From an uncultured Bacteroides sp. (GTDB lineage: Bacteria > Bacteroidota > Bacteroidia > Bacteroidales > Bacteroidaceae), in contig NZ_OY780936.1 of the NCBI RefSeq assembly GCF_963675905.1, forward strand, positions 372,001-436,000: a stretch of DNA of 64,000 bases, written 5' to 3'. Both the position numbers and the translations under genes were made by a program. The notes beneath the pieces were generated by a model. It saw nothing but the letters and a program-made list of their open reading frames with translations, had not been told where the DNA came from and ran no database searches. This document shows positions 47,883-56,284 of this stretch, in pieces. How positions within the stretch are numbered: the first letter of the stretch is position 1; every line of letters begins with the position of its first letter.

Positions 47883-48581
47883 TTAAATATAAAAAATAAT
47901 GGCGTAATAGAAGCCAACAACAATGAATGCAACAGCAACAATGCGTCTGAACCAGAGTTCAAAGGTTTTTATGTGATTGTAAAGGTTCCCCACATTACCC
48001 ACAGCAAAAGCTAGCAGCCAAGCAAATATAATAACCGGTAAAGCTGTTGCGATGGCAAATAATACAGGCAGATACAATCCACTTGCGCTGTTTATAGTAA
48101 TTGGAATAAGCATGGCAAAATAAAGAACGCCGCTATATGGGCAGAATGCCAGTGCGAAAATCATCCCAAGCAAAAGAGAACTCCAGTAACTTCCTTTTCC
48201 TTTTTCACCAATCTTATCTGTCAGACTTGAAAATCCCGGGAATTTGATTTTAATAATACCCAGCATGAATAGCCCGATTATTATTAGCAACGGTCCGAGA
48301 AGCTTTTCGCCCCATCCCTGAAACAACATTGAAATATTCATCTGATTTGCTCCGAAATAGAGAATTGTAGCCAAGCCTGTATAACTGATAGCTCGTCCAA
48401 GCGTATAAACTAATCCGTTTATAAATACTCGTTTGCGGTTCTCAATATCCCGACTGATAAATCCGATGGCCGTAATATTCGTTGCTAAAGGACAAGGACT
48501 TATAGCAGTCATCAGTCCCAGTATTATTGCTGTAAGAAATGAATATTGCGAGTTATCGAGTATGCTTTGTAGAAATTCCAT
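47883..48581 (-). CDS. ArsG-type (DsbD/TauE-like) membrane protein
   Basis: This 232-residue protein has six or seven membrane segments with paired Pro/Cys motifs AISPCPLATN and AFCPYSGVL, as in CcdA/DsbD transmembrane electron carriers. It matches proteins named ArsG in Bacteroides arsenic clusters and is always next to an ArsF-type gene. It probably moves reducing equivalents across the membrane to the ArsF partner; transport of an arsenical is an alternative. The gene sits 14 bp from both neighbours. Confidence 0.78.
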   Translation of the reverse strand: MEFLQSILDNSQYSFLTAIILGLMTAISPCPLATNITAIGFISRDIENRKRVFINGLVYTLGRAISYTGLATILYFGANQMNISMLFQGWGEKLLGPLLIIIGLFMLGIIKIKFPGFSSLTDKIGEKGKGSYWSSLLLGMIFALAFCPYSGVLYFAMLIPITINSASGLYLPVLFAIATALPVIIFAWLLAFAVGNVGNLYNHIKTFELWFRRIVAVAFIVVGFYYAIIFYI

Positions 48582-48595
48582 TTTACCGAATTGTT

Positions 48596-49021
48596 TTACT
48601 TTAATAATGGATCAACGACCTTTTTAATCTCTTGTTTCAGCTTGTCAGGATTGTTTCTTGCATACATAAAACCTTGTGAGGTAAGGTCGGTTCTTTTATT
48701 GCCTTTTATAATGAGCAGGCTTTGACCGGATGCCTGACATTTATTGGCAAGAGATTCACTGCTTTTATCATCAAGGTTGATGCTTTTAAACGTGATTGCA
48801 CCTTTCTTTACCTGCTCCGGGTATAAATTTTGAAGACTTTTTTTCGATTCTGTTTCCACGGCATTGCAGGTCATGCATCTGCGGGTGAAGTGGAAGTAGT
48901 AAACCTCAACTTTTGAAGAAGCAGTTTTTGCTGTATTCTGTTTTTTATTGTTTTGTGCGTTGCATGAGAAACTTCCCAATATTATAAGAAGGGAAAAACA
49001 AATCATTAAAATGCGTTTCAT
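48596..49021 (-). CDS. ArsF-type thioredoxin-fold lipoprotein
   Basis: This 141-residue protein has a lipoprotein signal (lipid Cys C20 in GSFSCNAQ) and a small thioredoxin-like domain with C49-x-x-C52 (RRCMTC). Annotated relatives are called nitrophenyl compound nitroreductase subunit ArsF. It should be on the periplasmic side of a membrane and receive electrons from the ArsG-type protein encoded directly after it. Confidence 0.78.
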   Translation of the reverse strand: MKRILMICFSLLIILGSFSCNAQNNKKQNTAKTASSKVEVYYFHFTRRCMTCNAVETESKKSLQNLYPEQVKKGAITFKSINLDDKSSESLANKCQASGQSLLIIKGNKRTDLTSQGFMYARNNPDKLKQEIKKVVDPLLK

Positions 49022-49034
49022 AATTAATTGTGCT

Positions 49035-49268
49035 TTATTTGATTAATACTTGTTTAATCTCTTCTAAAGAAGGTACTTTTCCTTTAATTACAACTTCTCC
49101 ATCAACAACAAGAGCCGGTGTAGCCATTACTCCATATTTCATAATCTCCATAATATCTTCTACCTTATTTACAGTAGCATCAATACCATTTTGTTCAATA
49201 ACCTCGCGAGTTAATTTTTCAAGTGTTTTACATTTGGCACATCCTGTTCCTAAAACTTTAATTTCCAT
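49035..49268 (-). CDS. Small thioredoxin-family redox protein
   Basis: This 77-residue protein has the TM0996/MTH895-type fold: MEIKVLGTGCAKCKTL with C10-x-x-C13, then VMATPALVVDGEVV with the cis-Pro. It is cytoplasmic and a plausible electron donor for ArsC. It starts 63 bp after arsR, behind the second operator. Confidence 0.9.
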   Translation of the reverse strand: MEIKVLGTGCAKCKTLEKLTREVIEQNGIDATVNKVEDIMEIMKYGVMATPALVVDGEVVIKGKVPSLEEIKQVLIK

Positions 49269-49295
49269 AATTGATATTTATTTAATAATTAATCG

Positions 49296-49317
49296 TAATT
49301 CGCAAAACAACGAACAA
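49296..49317 (-). promoter_or_regulatory. Second ars operator, between arsR and the thioredoxin gene
   Basis: TTCG-N8-CGAACAA at 49299-49317 repeats the half-sites and 8-bp spacing of the operator upstream of arsR. On the minus strand the spacer reads TTGTTTTG, one or two steps from a -7 box. It could allow ArsR to control the structural genes apart from its own gene. Confidence 0.6.
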
Positions 49318-49331
49318 TAAAGGCAAAAAAA

Positions 49332-49658
49332 TTATCCGCAGCACACCTTATTTATAGTTTTCTTATCATAAAATCTGGCAAACAGTTGCTGAGCTTTCAT
49401 CCAGTTTTCTTTATTAATGCAATAGCGCACTTTAGGGCCTTCTATCTCACCTTGAATCAATCCGGCATCTTTCAGTTCTTTCAGATGTTGTGAAACGGTA
49501 GCCTTAGCTATCGGCAACTCATCATGAATATCGCCGAAGAAACAACTTTCCTGTGATGCAAGGAAATCAATAATAGCAATGCGGGCAGGGTGTCCCATTG
49601 CCTTTGCATATCTTGCTAACTGTTCCTGTTCTGCTGTGTAATCTTTTTCTTTTTCCAT
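49332..49658 (-). CDS. arsR: ArsR-family arsenic-responsive repressor
   Basis: This 108-residue winged-helix protein reads [17 protein letters not shown], then [19 protein letters not shown]. Cysteines C39, C80, C106 and C107 are available for As(III) binding; C39 and the C-terminal VCCG pair are the best candidates. Binding of trivalent arsenic should release the repressor from the palindromes at 49662 and 49296. It is the first gene of a seven-gene minus-strand operon. Confidence 0.92.
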   Translation of the reverse strand: MEKEKDYTAEQEQLARYAKAMGHPARIAIIDFLASQESCFFGDIHDELPIAKATVSQHLKELKDAGLIQGEIEGPKVRYCINKENWMKAQQLFARFYDKKTINKVCCG

Positions 49659-49661
49659 ATA

Positions 49662-49699
49662 TTGTTCGCAAATATACGAACAAGAAAATAAAATGCAAA
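49662..49699 (-). promoter_or_regulatory. arsR: ars promoter with operator flanking the -7 box
   Basis: On the minus strand, TTTG (49699-49696), 19 bp and TATATTTG (49676-49669) form a consensus promoter. The -7 box is exactly the 8-bp spacer of the perfect inverted repeat TTGTTCG / CGAACAA (49662-49683). Bound ArsR would cover the -7 region. The predicted start lies about six bases before the arsR ATG, so the leader is nearly absent. Confidence 0.8.
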
Positions 49700-49850
49700 T
49701 ATTCAGGATGATTTTTATTCATTTTAGCAATAGTTTTTTATCCATAGAGAGAATCTTATATTAAAATTCATTGATATATCAATTCTATTTGTACCTTTGA
49801 TGTTGTTATTTATAACTTTTTAAAAATAATTTTAATAGGAGGAAAATCTA

Positions 49851-50138
49851 ATGGTAAAAGTGATTGCTAAATTCTTTGTTAAAGAAGATAAAGTAGAAGA
49901 ATTTTTAAAATTGGCTAATGTCTTAGTTGAAGAATCGAGAAAAGAGGCAGGATGTGTAAGATATAATTTACTTCAGGATGTAAGTAACCCACAAACATTA
50001 ATTATGGTTGAAGAGTGGGAGAGTGCAGGAATCTTGAAAACACATATGGCTTCAGCTCACTTTACAAGTATTATCCCTAAAATGAGTCTATTGCAGTTTC
50101 AGAAAGAAGAAATTACAGTTTGTAAAAACGTCTTTTAA
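49851..50138 (+). CDS. Antibiotic biosynthesis monooxygenase (ABM) domain protein
   Basis: This 95-residue single-domain protein has the dimeric alpha/beta ABM fold: MVKVIAKFFVKEDKVEEFLKLA, then EAGCVRYNLLQD, then MVEEWESAGILKTHMASAHF. Relatives include quinol monooxygenase YgiN and small haem or quinone-handling enzymes; substrate unknown. It has a strong AGGAGG sequence 7 bp before the ATG, rare in this phylum. It stands alone and ends at a good terminator. Confidence 0.88.
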   Translation: MVKVIAKFFVKEDKVEEFLKLANVLVEESRKEAGCVRYNLLQDVSNPQTLIMVEEWESAGILKTHMASAHFTSIIPKMSLLQFQKEEITVCKNVF

Positions 50139-50142
50139 AAAC

Positions 50143-50176
50143 AAGCGAGGACTTCTTTTTATAGAAGCCCTCGCTT
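50143..50176 (+). terminator. Terminator after the ABM gene
   Basis: AAGCGAGG and CCTCGCTT, extended by CTTCT/AGAAG, form a stem 5 bp after the stop. It lies between convergent genes and may serve both. Confidence 0.85.
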
Positions 50177-50200
50177 TCGTTTGTTCGTATAGTATAGATT

Positions 50201-51304
50201 TTATTTTTTTGAGAAAAGCTCTTTCTCTTTCCACTCTTTCATCAATTCAGAAATAGTGTTTTTAACACTCATAATCTTTTCTGCTCTATAAGCATTTGCT
50301 CCGGCAAAAGCATATCCATTTTTAAAGTTTCCTTTGAATGCATTGTAAAGAGCCAGCATAATGCAATATGGACTTTTAGAAATATCGCAAGTCTTTATAC
50401 AGTGGAATGGACAAGATTTAGGTTGCTTGATGCCCTCCTTAACCTGATCAATGAATGAACCACTAATTGCACGGCCAGGCATACCTACCGGACTTTTAAT
50501 AATCTCGATATCTTCTTCCTTTGCATCAATATATTGCTGTTTAAAGGCATCGGATGCATCACATTCTTCTGTTGTTACAAACCTGGTTCCTAACTGTACG
50601 CCCGAAGCTCCAAGCTCCATCATACGGTAAATGTCTGCTCCGGTATAAATACCTCCAGCGGCAATCACAGGAATTTTCTTATTGTATTTTTCTTCAAACA
50701 CAGCAACTTCAGCTACTACTTGTGGCAGAATCTCTTCCAGAGAATAGTGTTCGTCGGTAATCTGATTTTCCTTGTAACCAAGGTGTCCTCCGGCTTTAGG
50801 GCCTTCAACAACTACAGCATCGGGAAGATAGTTGTACTGACTGTGCCATTTCTCGCAGATAATTTTTACCGCACGTGCCGATGAAACAATAGGCACAAGC
50901 TTTGTTTTGCTACCTTTTGGCAAGAAACTTGGTAAATCAAGAGGGAGTCCGGCTCCACTGAATATGATGTCAGCTTTTTCAGCAATGGAAGTTTTTACCA
51001 TATCTGCAAAGTTGGTCATGGCAACCATAACATTCACTCCGATAATGCCTTTGGCTTTTTCCTGAGTTCCTTTAACCATTTCGCGAGCTTTTCTTAGTTC
51101 TTCTTTAAGACCTAAGACACATGCTTCACTAAAATTACTTGATAATTTATTGTATAGAAGTCCCAAACCAGCGCAAGAGATTACGCCGATGCCTCCTTCG
51201 TTTGCTACGGCCGAGGCTAGGCCTGACAAAGAGATTCCTACGCCCATTCCACCTTGAATAATTGGAACTTGAGCCTTAAGGTCTCCGATAGATAATGTTT
51301 TCAA
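50201..51304 (-). CDS. Nitronate monooxygenase-like FMN enzyme
   Basis: This 367-residue TIM-barrel protein shows PIIQGGMGVGISL at the N-terminus (FMN site), GVNVMVAM, VVVEGPKAGGHLG (His region of the active site), IPVIAAGGIYTG and GASGVQLGTRFVTTEE. These fit the 2-nitropropane dioxygenase/enoyl reductase FabK superfamily. A C-terminal Cys cluster (CPFHCIKTCDISKSPYC) is an unusual extra found in an anaerobe-enriched subfamily and might bind a metal or Fe-S cluster. Cytosolic; substrate unknown. Confidence 0.85.
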   Translation of the reverse strand: MKTLSIGDLKAQVPIIQGGMGVGISLSGLASAVANEGGIGVISCAGLGLLYNKLSSNFSEACVLGLKEELRKAREMVKGTQEKAKGIIGVNVMVAMTNFADMVKTSIAEKADIIFSGAGLPLDLPSFLPKGSKTKLVPIVSSARAVKIICEKWHSQYNYLPDAVVVEGPKAGGHLGYKENQITDEHYSLEEILPQVVAEVAVFEEKYNKKIPVIAAGGIYTGADIYRMMELGASGVQLGTRFVTTEECDASDAFKQQYIDAKEEDIEIIKSPVGMPGRAISGSFIDQVKEGIKQPKSCPFHCIKTCDISKSPYCIMLALYNAFKGNFKNGYAFAGANAYRAEKIMSVKNTISELMKEWKEKELFSKK

Positions 51305-51466
51305 AATATAATGCTTTATAGAATTATGGTGTCAAAGGTAATATTATAACTGGAAAAAATAGTTGAAAATGAAACAATTTTTAGTGAGACCTGATTTTTT
51401 GTGATTTATTATATCTTGATATACGGATAGTCTGTCTATCAATATACTAATATGTTTATCATATTG

Positions 51467-52546
51467 TTATCTTCCTCCGGTGGTTAGTTTTGTAAACCGG
51501 GGAAAAAGCTTCCGTGAAGCGTAATAGATAAACAGCGTAATGAAGATAATTAAAATTGGAATTATAAAGTATATCAAAGTCATTAGTCCGTCAGATTCCG
51601 GTTTTAATGTTCTAAACAGTATAATTCTTAATATTTTTATGAATGGTTCATGAATGGCATATACAATAAAACTACCAATAACCAATGACTTATTTGGAGT
51701 GATTTTTTCTTTATCAATAAAGAATGCTATGATGTTTATGAAGCAGACGCATCCACAGATAATACCTATTTTATGAATATATATATTAAAATTAAAATTC
51801 TTTGTTAGCAAGTCAACTATAGCGATTATTGAATATATAATTATTGAAGAAGTGAAAAGTTTGTGTGATTCTTCAACGATGTTTTTTTTATTGATGCTAA
51901 AGAATGCTCCGAGGCTAAAGAAAAATAGTGTTTCCGGACGAATGATAGCCGGGTGAAACCAAAATCCTAAATACCAGATAACTCCTAAAAATACAATTCC
52001 AGAAGCCTTTGTCTTTTTTATAAAAGAATGAATAAGAGGAGATATTAGCACGGCCAGCATTAAGTCTCTTATAAACCAAAATGGATAATTTATGGGGCAG
52101 GGTGAAAGAATTCCAAATGCATGGGCAAAATCAGTAAAGGTGAAGTTTCTTATAATTATACTTGTATCATATAATAAGTTGTTCTTTATTGGAAAGCTCT
52201 GGATAATAAAGTGATAGAGTATTATAAAGATATTCCAATACAGATAGGGTATAAAAAGTGATTTGAATCTGCTTTTTAGTTTCTCTTTATATAGTTGGGG
52301 TGTGAACCTTTTTTTATAGAAAAAGAGAAATCCGGAAATAATGAAGAATAGAGGTATACTGGTTCTTGCAATTACATGAGAAAAGAATTCACTCGAATAA
52401 TAAAAAAGAGGGCCAATAGATTCGCAAGTTTTAATCTCTCCATTTACAATTACTACTGATGAGAAAGCGTGAATAAAAACCACTCCGATAATTAAAGGAA
52501 ATCTTAAATAGTCAATTGTTTTGGACTGCAATTCGTCTTTGGTCAT
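51467..52546 (-). CDS. Acyltransferase 3 family membrane protein
   Basis: This 359-residue protein has about ten membrane segments. The family signature is YLRFPLIIGVVFIHAFSSV with the key His, followed by FFIISGFLFFYKKRF and WFIRDLMLAVLISPLI. Such enzymes O-acetylate or otherwise acylate surface sugars at the inner membrane. No polysaccharide cluster is adjacent. The gene faces GH31 across a 309-bp AT-rich gap with no other feature than the GH31 promoter. Confidence 0.87.
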   Translation of the reverse strand: MTKDELQSKTIDYLRFPLIIGVVFIHAFSSVVIVNGEIKTCESIGPLFYYSSEFFSHVIARTSIPLFFIISGFLFFYKKRFTPQLYKEKLKSRFKSLFIPYLYWNIFIILYHFIIQSFPIKNNLLYDTSIIIRNFTFTDFAHAFGILSPCPINYPFWFIRDLMLAVLISPLIHSFIKKTKASGIVFLGVIWYLGFWFHPAIIRPETLFFFSLGAFFSINKKNIVEESHKLFTSSIIIYSIIAIVDLLTKNFNFNIYIHKIGIICGCVCFINIIAFFIDKEKITPNKSLVIGSFIVYAIHEPFIKILRIILFRTLKPESDGLMTLIYFIIPILIIFITLFIYYASRKLFPRFTKLTTGGR

Positions 52547-52791
52547 TTGTTTTTGATTCTGTTGTCATTTTAATTATTCATTTCCCAATGACAAATTATT
52601 ATAGATTATATTGTTGACTGATTCATTAATCCCTCTGGAAATTAAGCATATATATTGCATGAATTAGCCAAACGGCAGCAAAAGTACTATAAAGTAACGT
52701 GAAAGCCAATTGATACTATAAAAAAGACCAGGCATTTGCCTCTTTATAAATCCAATTTAATAAAATTTCTAAATTCTTATTTCGAATATTC

Positions 52792-52823
52792 TTGCATAAA
52801 TGCTACTTTATTTAATACTTTTG
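52792..52823 (+). promoter_or_regulatory. GH31 promoter
   Basis: TTG at 52792, a 21-bp spacer and TACTTTTG at 52816-52823 fit the Bacteroidales consensus. The leader is about 28 nt. Confidence 0.6.
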
Positions 52824-52855
52824 TAATACAATAAGTAGTCTAAACAAATCTAATC

Positions 52856-55384
52856 ATGAAAATTTTTAAAAACATTGTTCTTTTAATGATGTTGCTTTTG
52901 CCATCTATTTGTATGCAGGCAGTATCAAGTAATCAAACCAAAGTAAATCAGAAAGCTGTAGTCAGGGTGGGGGATGCTCGTTTTACAGTAATAACTCCCC
53001 GTGTAATACGTATGGAATGGGATAGCACTAAGCTGTTTAATGATCAGGCTTCTTTTTTGGCTGTAAATCGAAACTTACAAGTGCCACAGTTTACACAAGG
53101 TGTCAAAGGAGGTTGGTTAACCATTAAAACATCCGAAATGGAGCTAAACTATAAAGTTGGCAGCGGACGCTTTACCCAAAAAAATCTTCGTGTCAAATTT
53201 CTAAAGGATAAAAAAAGTGTAACCTGGAAATTCGGTGATGTACAGAAAGGTAATCTGAAAGGAACTTACCGTACACTCGACGGATACAATGGAGGCATTC
53301 ACGAGCACGACAATAAACCTATGCCTATAGAAGACGGATTGCTGTCTACTGATGGATGGACATTTATTGACGATTCAAAGAATTATTTATTTGATAATTC
53401 CGACTGGCCTTGGGTAGCCGAACGTAAAAATAAGGCTGGACAGGATTTTTATTTCATGGCTTATGGTCATAATTATAAGTCGGCCCTGAAAGATTTCACA
53501 ACTTTCTCGGGTAAAGTACCATTGCCTCCTCGTTATGCTTTCGGATACTGGTGGTCACGTTACTGGAGTTATTCCGATAATGAGCTACGCAATCTTATTA
53601 ATAACTTTAATACATATAATATTCCATTAGATGTATTGGTTATAGATATGGACTGGCATTATACCGAGGCTGGTAAAGGTGGATGGACCGGATATACATG
53701 GAACCGCCGCCTGTTTCCCGATCCTGATGGATTTTTGAAATATCTGAAACAAAACAAGCTTCAGATAACTCTCAATCTTCATCCTGCCGATGGTATTGCC
53801 AATTACGAAGAAAACTTTCTTGCTATGGCAAAATGGATGGGAGTGAATCCCGATTCAACAAAGCTCATTCCTTACGAAGGATCAAACAAACAGTTTATGA
53901 GTGGATGGTTTAATACAATTCTTCGTCCAATGGAAAAGAAAGGTATCGACTTTTGGTGGCTCGATTGGCAACAAAAACTTAATGATGGAAAATTCAAAGA
54001 TTTGAGTAATACATGGTGGCTTAATTATGTTGTCTTCTCTGATATGGAACGAAACCGTGATACTCGTCCTTTGCTTTACCATCGTTGGGGAGGATTAGGA
54101 AATCACCGTTACCAGATAGGCTTCTCTGGTGATTCTTATATTTCCTGGACTTCACTTGACTTCCAGCCATATTTCAATTCAACAGCTTCCAATGTGCTTT
54201 ATGGTTATTGGAGTCATGATATTGGTGGTCACATGGGTGCTAATAATATTGATCCGGAACTCTATGTGCGCTGGCTTCAGTTTGGTGCTTTGAGTCCAGT
54301 TCTTCGTACCCACTCTACAAAGAACTCTAATTTGAACAAAGAACCTTGGGCTTTTAGTCAGAAATACCTCGAAGTTATTCGCAATACGATTCTTGAACGT
54401 TATCAGATGGCTCCTTATGTTTATACAATGGCCCGTAAAACATACGATGAAGCACTCTCTCTTTGTCGCCCTATGTATTATGATTATCCTGAAAATAAAG
54501 AAGCTTATGAGAATAAGAATGAATATATGTTTGGCGATAATCTGCTGGTTTGCCCAATTACTTCACCGATGAAAAATGATAAGTCGACTGTTAAGGTTTG
54601 GCTGCCGGAAGGAAATGATTGGTATGAATGGCATACCGGCACTTTATTAAAGGGAGGACAATCCATTGAACGAACATTTAATCTTGATGAATATCCTGTT
54701 TATGTAAAAGCCGGTTCAATATTGCCTTTATATGATAAAGTGAAGAATCTGCAAAATAACAATGAACCTGTAACGGTGACTGTATTCCCCGGTAAGCAAG
54801 GATCTTTTGAAATGTACGAAGATAATGGCAATGATAAAGACTATGCAACTCATTATGCAAAAACTCTGTTATCAACAGAAAAGGCAGGTCATGTATTGAC
54901 GGTGAAGATTGCTGCTCGTCAGGGAAGTTATCCTGATATGCCTTCAAACAGAAACTTCAAAGTTAAAGTTCTAGCTTCTGCAGTTCCAGAAAGTGTAATG
55001 GTAAATGGTGTTCTGACAGACTTTACATACGATGGCAATGACTTAAGCCTTACTGTAAATGTACCTGAAACGGATTGTAGTAAGGAGAAAGTCCTTAAAA
55101 TAACTTATCCAACAGATGCTTTGGAAGTAACAGACGGTCTTCAGGCTCAGATGCGCCACGTTCGTGCTGCAGTCCTTCAGCTTAAGCAGAAACAAGCAGG
55201 TATCGTACTGAATGAAGAACTAGGAACAATGGAATCGGCCGGTGGATGCATCACTTATTATCCTAACCAGTTTAAGCAACGAATAGAGGCATTCCGAGTA
55301 AATTATGCTAATTTGCCTGCGGTTCTGCAAGCTCACAAACTAAATCAGGAAACTATTGACTGGTTTATAAATGCTGTGAAGTAA
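52856..55384 (+). CDS. Glycoside hydrolase family 31 (alpha-glucosidase/xylosidase type)
   Basis: This 842-residue exported enzyme has a signal peptide (MKIFKNIVLLMMLLLPSICMQA). An N-terminal galactose-mutarotase-like domain precedes the (beta/alpha)8 barrel, with nucleophile D370 (FWWLDWQQ) and acid/base D426 (FSGDSYISW). RTHSTKN and a C-terminal DUF5110-like beta domain follow, then about 100 helical residues (MRHVRAAVLQLKQKQAG...). The family removes alpha-linked glucose or xylose from non-reducing ends in the periplasm. It is monocistronic. Confidence 0.92.
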   Translation: MKIFKNIVLLMMLLLPSICMQAVSSNQTKVNQKAVVRVGDARFTVITPRVIRMEWDSTKLFNDQASFLAVNRNLQVPQFTQGVKGGWLTIKTSEMELNYKVGSGRFTQKNLRVKFLKDKKSVTWKFGDVQKGNLKGTYRTLDGYNGGIHEHDNKPMPIEDGLLSTDGWTFIDDSKNYLFDNSDWPWVAERKNKAGQDFYFMAYGHNYKSALKDFTTFSGKVPLPPRYAFGYWWSRYWSYSDNELRNLINNFNTYNIPLDVLVIDMDWHYTEAGKGGWTGYTWNRRLFPDPDGFLKYLKQNKLQITLNLHPADGIANYEENFLAMAKWMGVNPDSTKLIPYEGSNKQFMSGWFNTILRPMEKKGIDFWWLDWQQKLNDGKFKDLSNTWWLNYVVFSDMERNRDTRPLLYHRWGGLGNHRYQIGFSGDSYISWTSLDFQPYFNSTASNVLYGYWSHDIGGHMGANNIDPELYVRWLQFGALSPVLRTHSTKNSNLNKEPWAFSQKYLEVIRNTILERYQMAPYVYTMARKTYDEALSLCRPMYYDYPENKEAYENKNEYMFGDNLLVCPITSPMKNDKSTVKVWLPEGNDWYEWHTGTLLKGGQSIERTFNLDEYPVYVKAGSILPLYDKVKNLQNNNEPVTVTVFPGKQGSFEMYEDNGNDKDYATHYAKTLLSTEKAGHVLTVKIAARQGSYPDMPSNRNFKVKVLASAVPESVMVNGVLTDFTYDGNDLSLTVNVPETDCSKEKVLKITYPTDALEVTDGLQAQMRHVRAAVLQLKQKQAGIVLNEELGTMESAGGCITYYPNQFKQRIEAFRVNYANLPAVLQAHKLNQETIDWFINAVK

Positions 55385-55613
55385 ATGTGGAAAGTGAGTA
55401 TATAACCTCAACGTCTGTAAAACTTTTAGGATATCCAATGCTTCTCGTTCTTGACAACAGAACTTTGGGGTTACATTACCCATTGAAATTATGTAAACCG
55501 AATTTGTGAATAATATACTTACTGTAAAGCCTAATTAGGAATAAGAAAATATTGTAAATTAATCTTGGCGATAATAGCAAAATCTGTAAACCTATTATAG
55601 GCAGTTATAAAAC

Positions 55614-55701
55614 TCCGGTCGGACTTTAACCAAACTCCCGCCGGAGTTTATTCAAAGTCCCGCCTGCTTTTCTGAAAAGCCGGCGGGACTTTTTCATGCT
55701 T
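55614..55701. repeat. 22-bp phased array (CCGG/CCCGCC box) ending in a terminator-like hairpin
   Basis: Units start at 55614, 55636, 55658 and 55680, each 22 bp, opening TCCGGTCGGA, TCCCGCCGGA, TCCCGCCTGC and CCGGCGGGAC. They resemble the array at 7871. The last two units form a hairpin (AAAGTCCCGCC / GGCGGGACTTT, 55654-55692) with a T tail. Confidence 0.82.
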
Positions 55702-55816
55702 CTAAAAGCTTGATTATCAGTATTTATAAAGTTGTAATACAGATTCCTGAAGCAGTATTCCAGAGCTTACAGTAGGATTCTGATGTCGCTATATTTCTTA
55801 ATAATGCAACCGGTTA

Positions 55817-55958
55817 GGGTGGGGTGGTGGGGAGGAAGGGGTGTTTTCTATAACTTTCTATTTTTTTTCTATTATATCATTCCTATAATAAGAACACTTA
55901 TTCTATTTTTTTTCAGGAAAGTTATAGAAATACATCTATTCTCCCCACCACCCCACCC
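55817..55958. repeat. Long nested inverted repeat with G-rich arm
   Basis: GGGTGGGGTGGTGGGGA (55817-55833) pairs perfectly with TCCCCACCACCCCACCC (55942-55958). Inside, TTTCTATAACTTTC (55845-55858) pairs with GAAAGTTATAGAAA (55917-55930). The G-rich arm has four G runs and could also form a quadruplex. A 70-codon frame here is not credible. Confidence 0.85.
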
Positions 55959-56063
55959 AAAAAACTTATATTTCAGTGGAGAATTTGCATCATAAAAAAC
56001 TATTCCTAGGATAGATAAATACAGGAATCAATCTAGGGCAATGTAGATAAAAGATATTGTTTT

Positions 56064-56127
56064 TTTTATAAGTTATGATTGATAAAAGCATTGAATTTGC
56101 GTCGTTTATCAATCATAACTTATAAAA
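56064..56127. repeat. 23-bp perfect inverted repeat
   Basis: TTTTATAAGTTATGATTGAT... at 56064-56086 is the exact reverse complement of 56105-56127, with an 18-nt loop. The stem is AT-rich with no T-tail logic, so a simple terminator is less likely than a protein site or the ends of a small element. Confidence 0.85.
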
Positions 56128-56218
56128 TCTCCACCCTGCAAGTGATTATCAACTTTCCTATTTTGTGCGTTGCTCATGCAAGAAATTGAGGAATAAGGTT
56201 CATTCTTTCAAAAAAAAT

Positions 56219-56253
56219 GAGACTATCCACCTTTTGTATAAATGGATAGTCTC
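56219..56253 (-). terminator. Terminator of the GntR-ABC operon
   Basis: GAGACTATCCA and TGGATAGTCTC form an 11-bp stem followed, in the minus direction, by a run of T residues. Confidence 0.88.
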
Positions 56254-56284
56254 TATTTTGTAGTAAAATGATTTATTTACTATA

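Noticed and set aside
55783-55995. 70-residue reading frame
   Set aside because: It lies entirely on the nested inverted repeat and AT-rich loop, with no start signal or protein-like composition.
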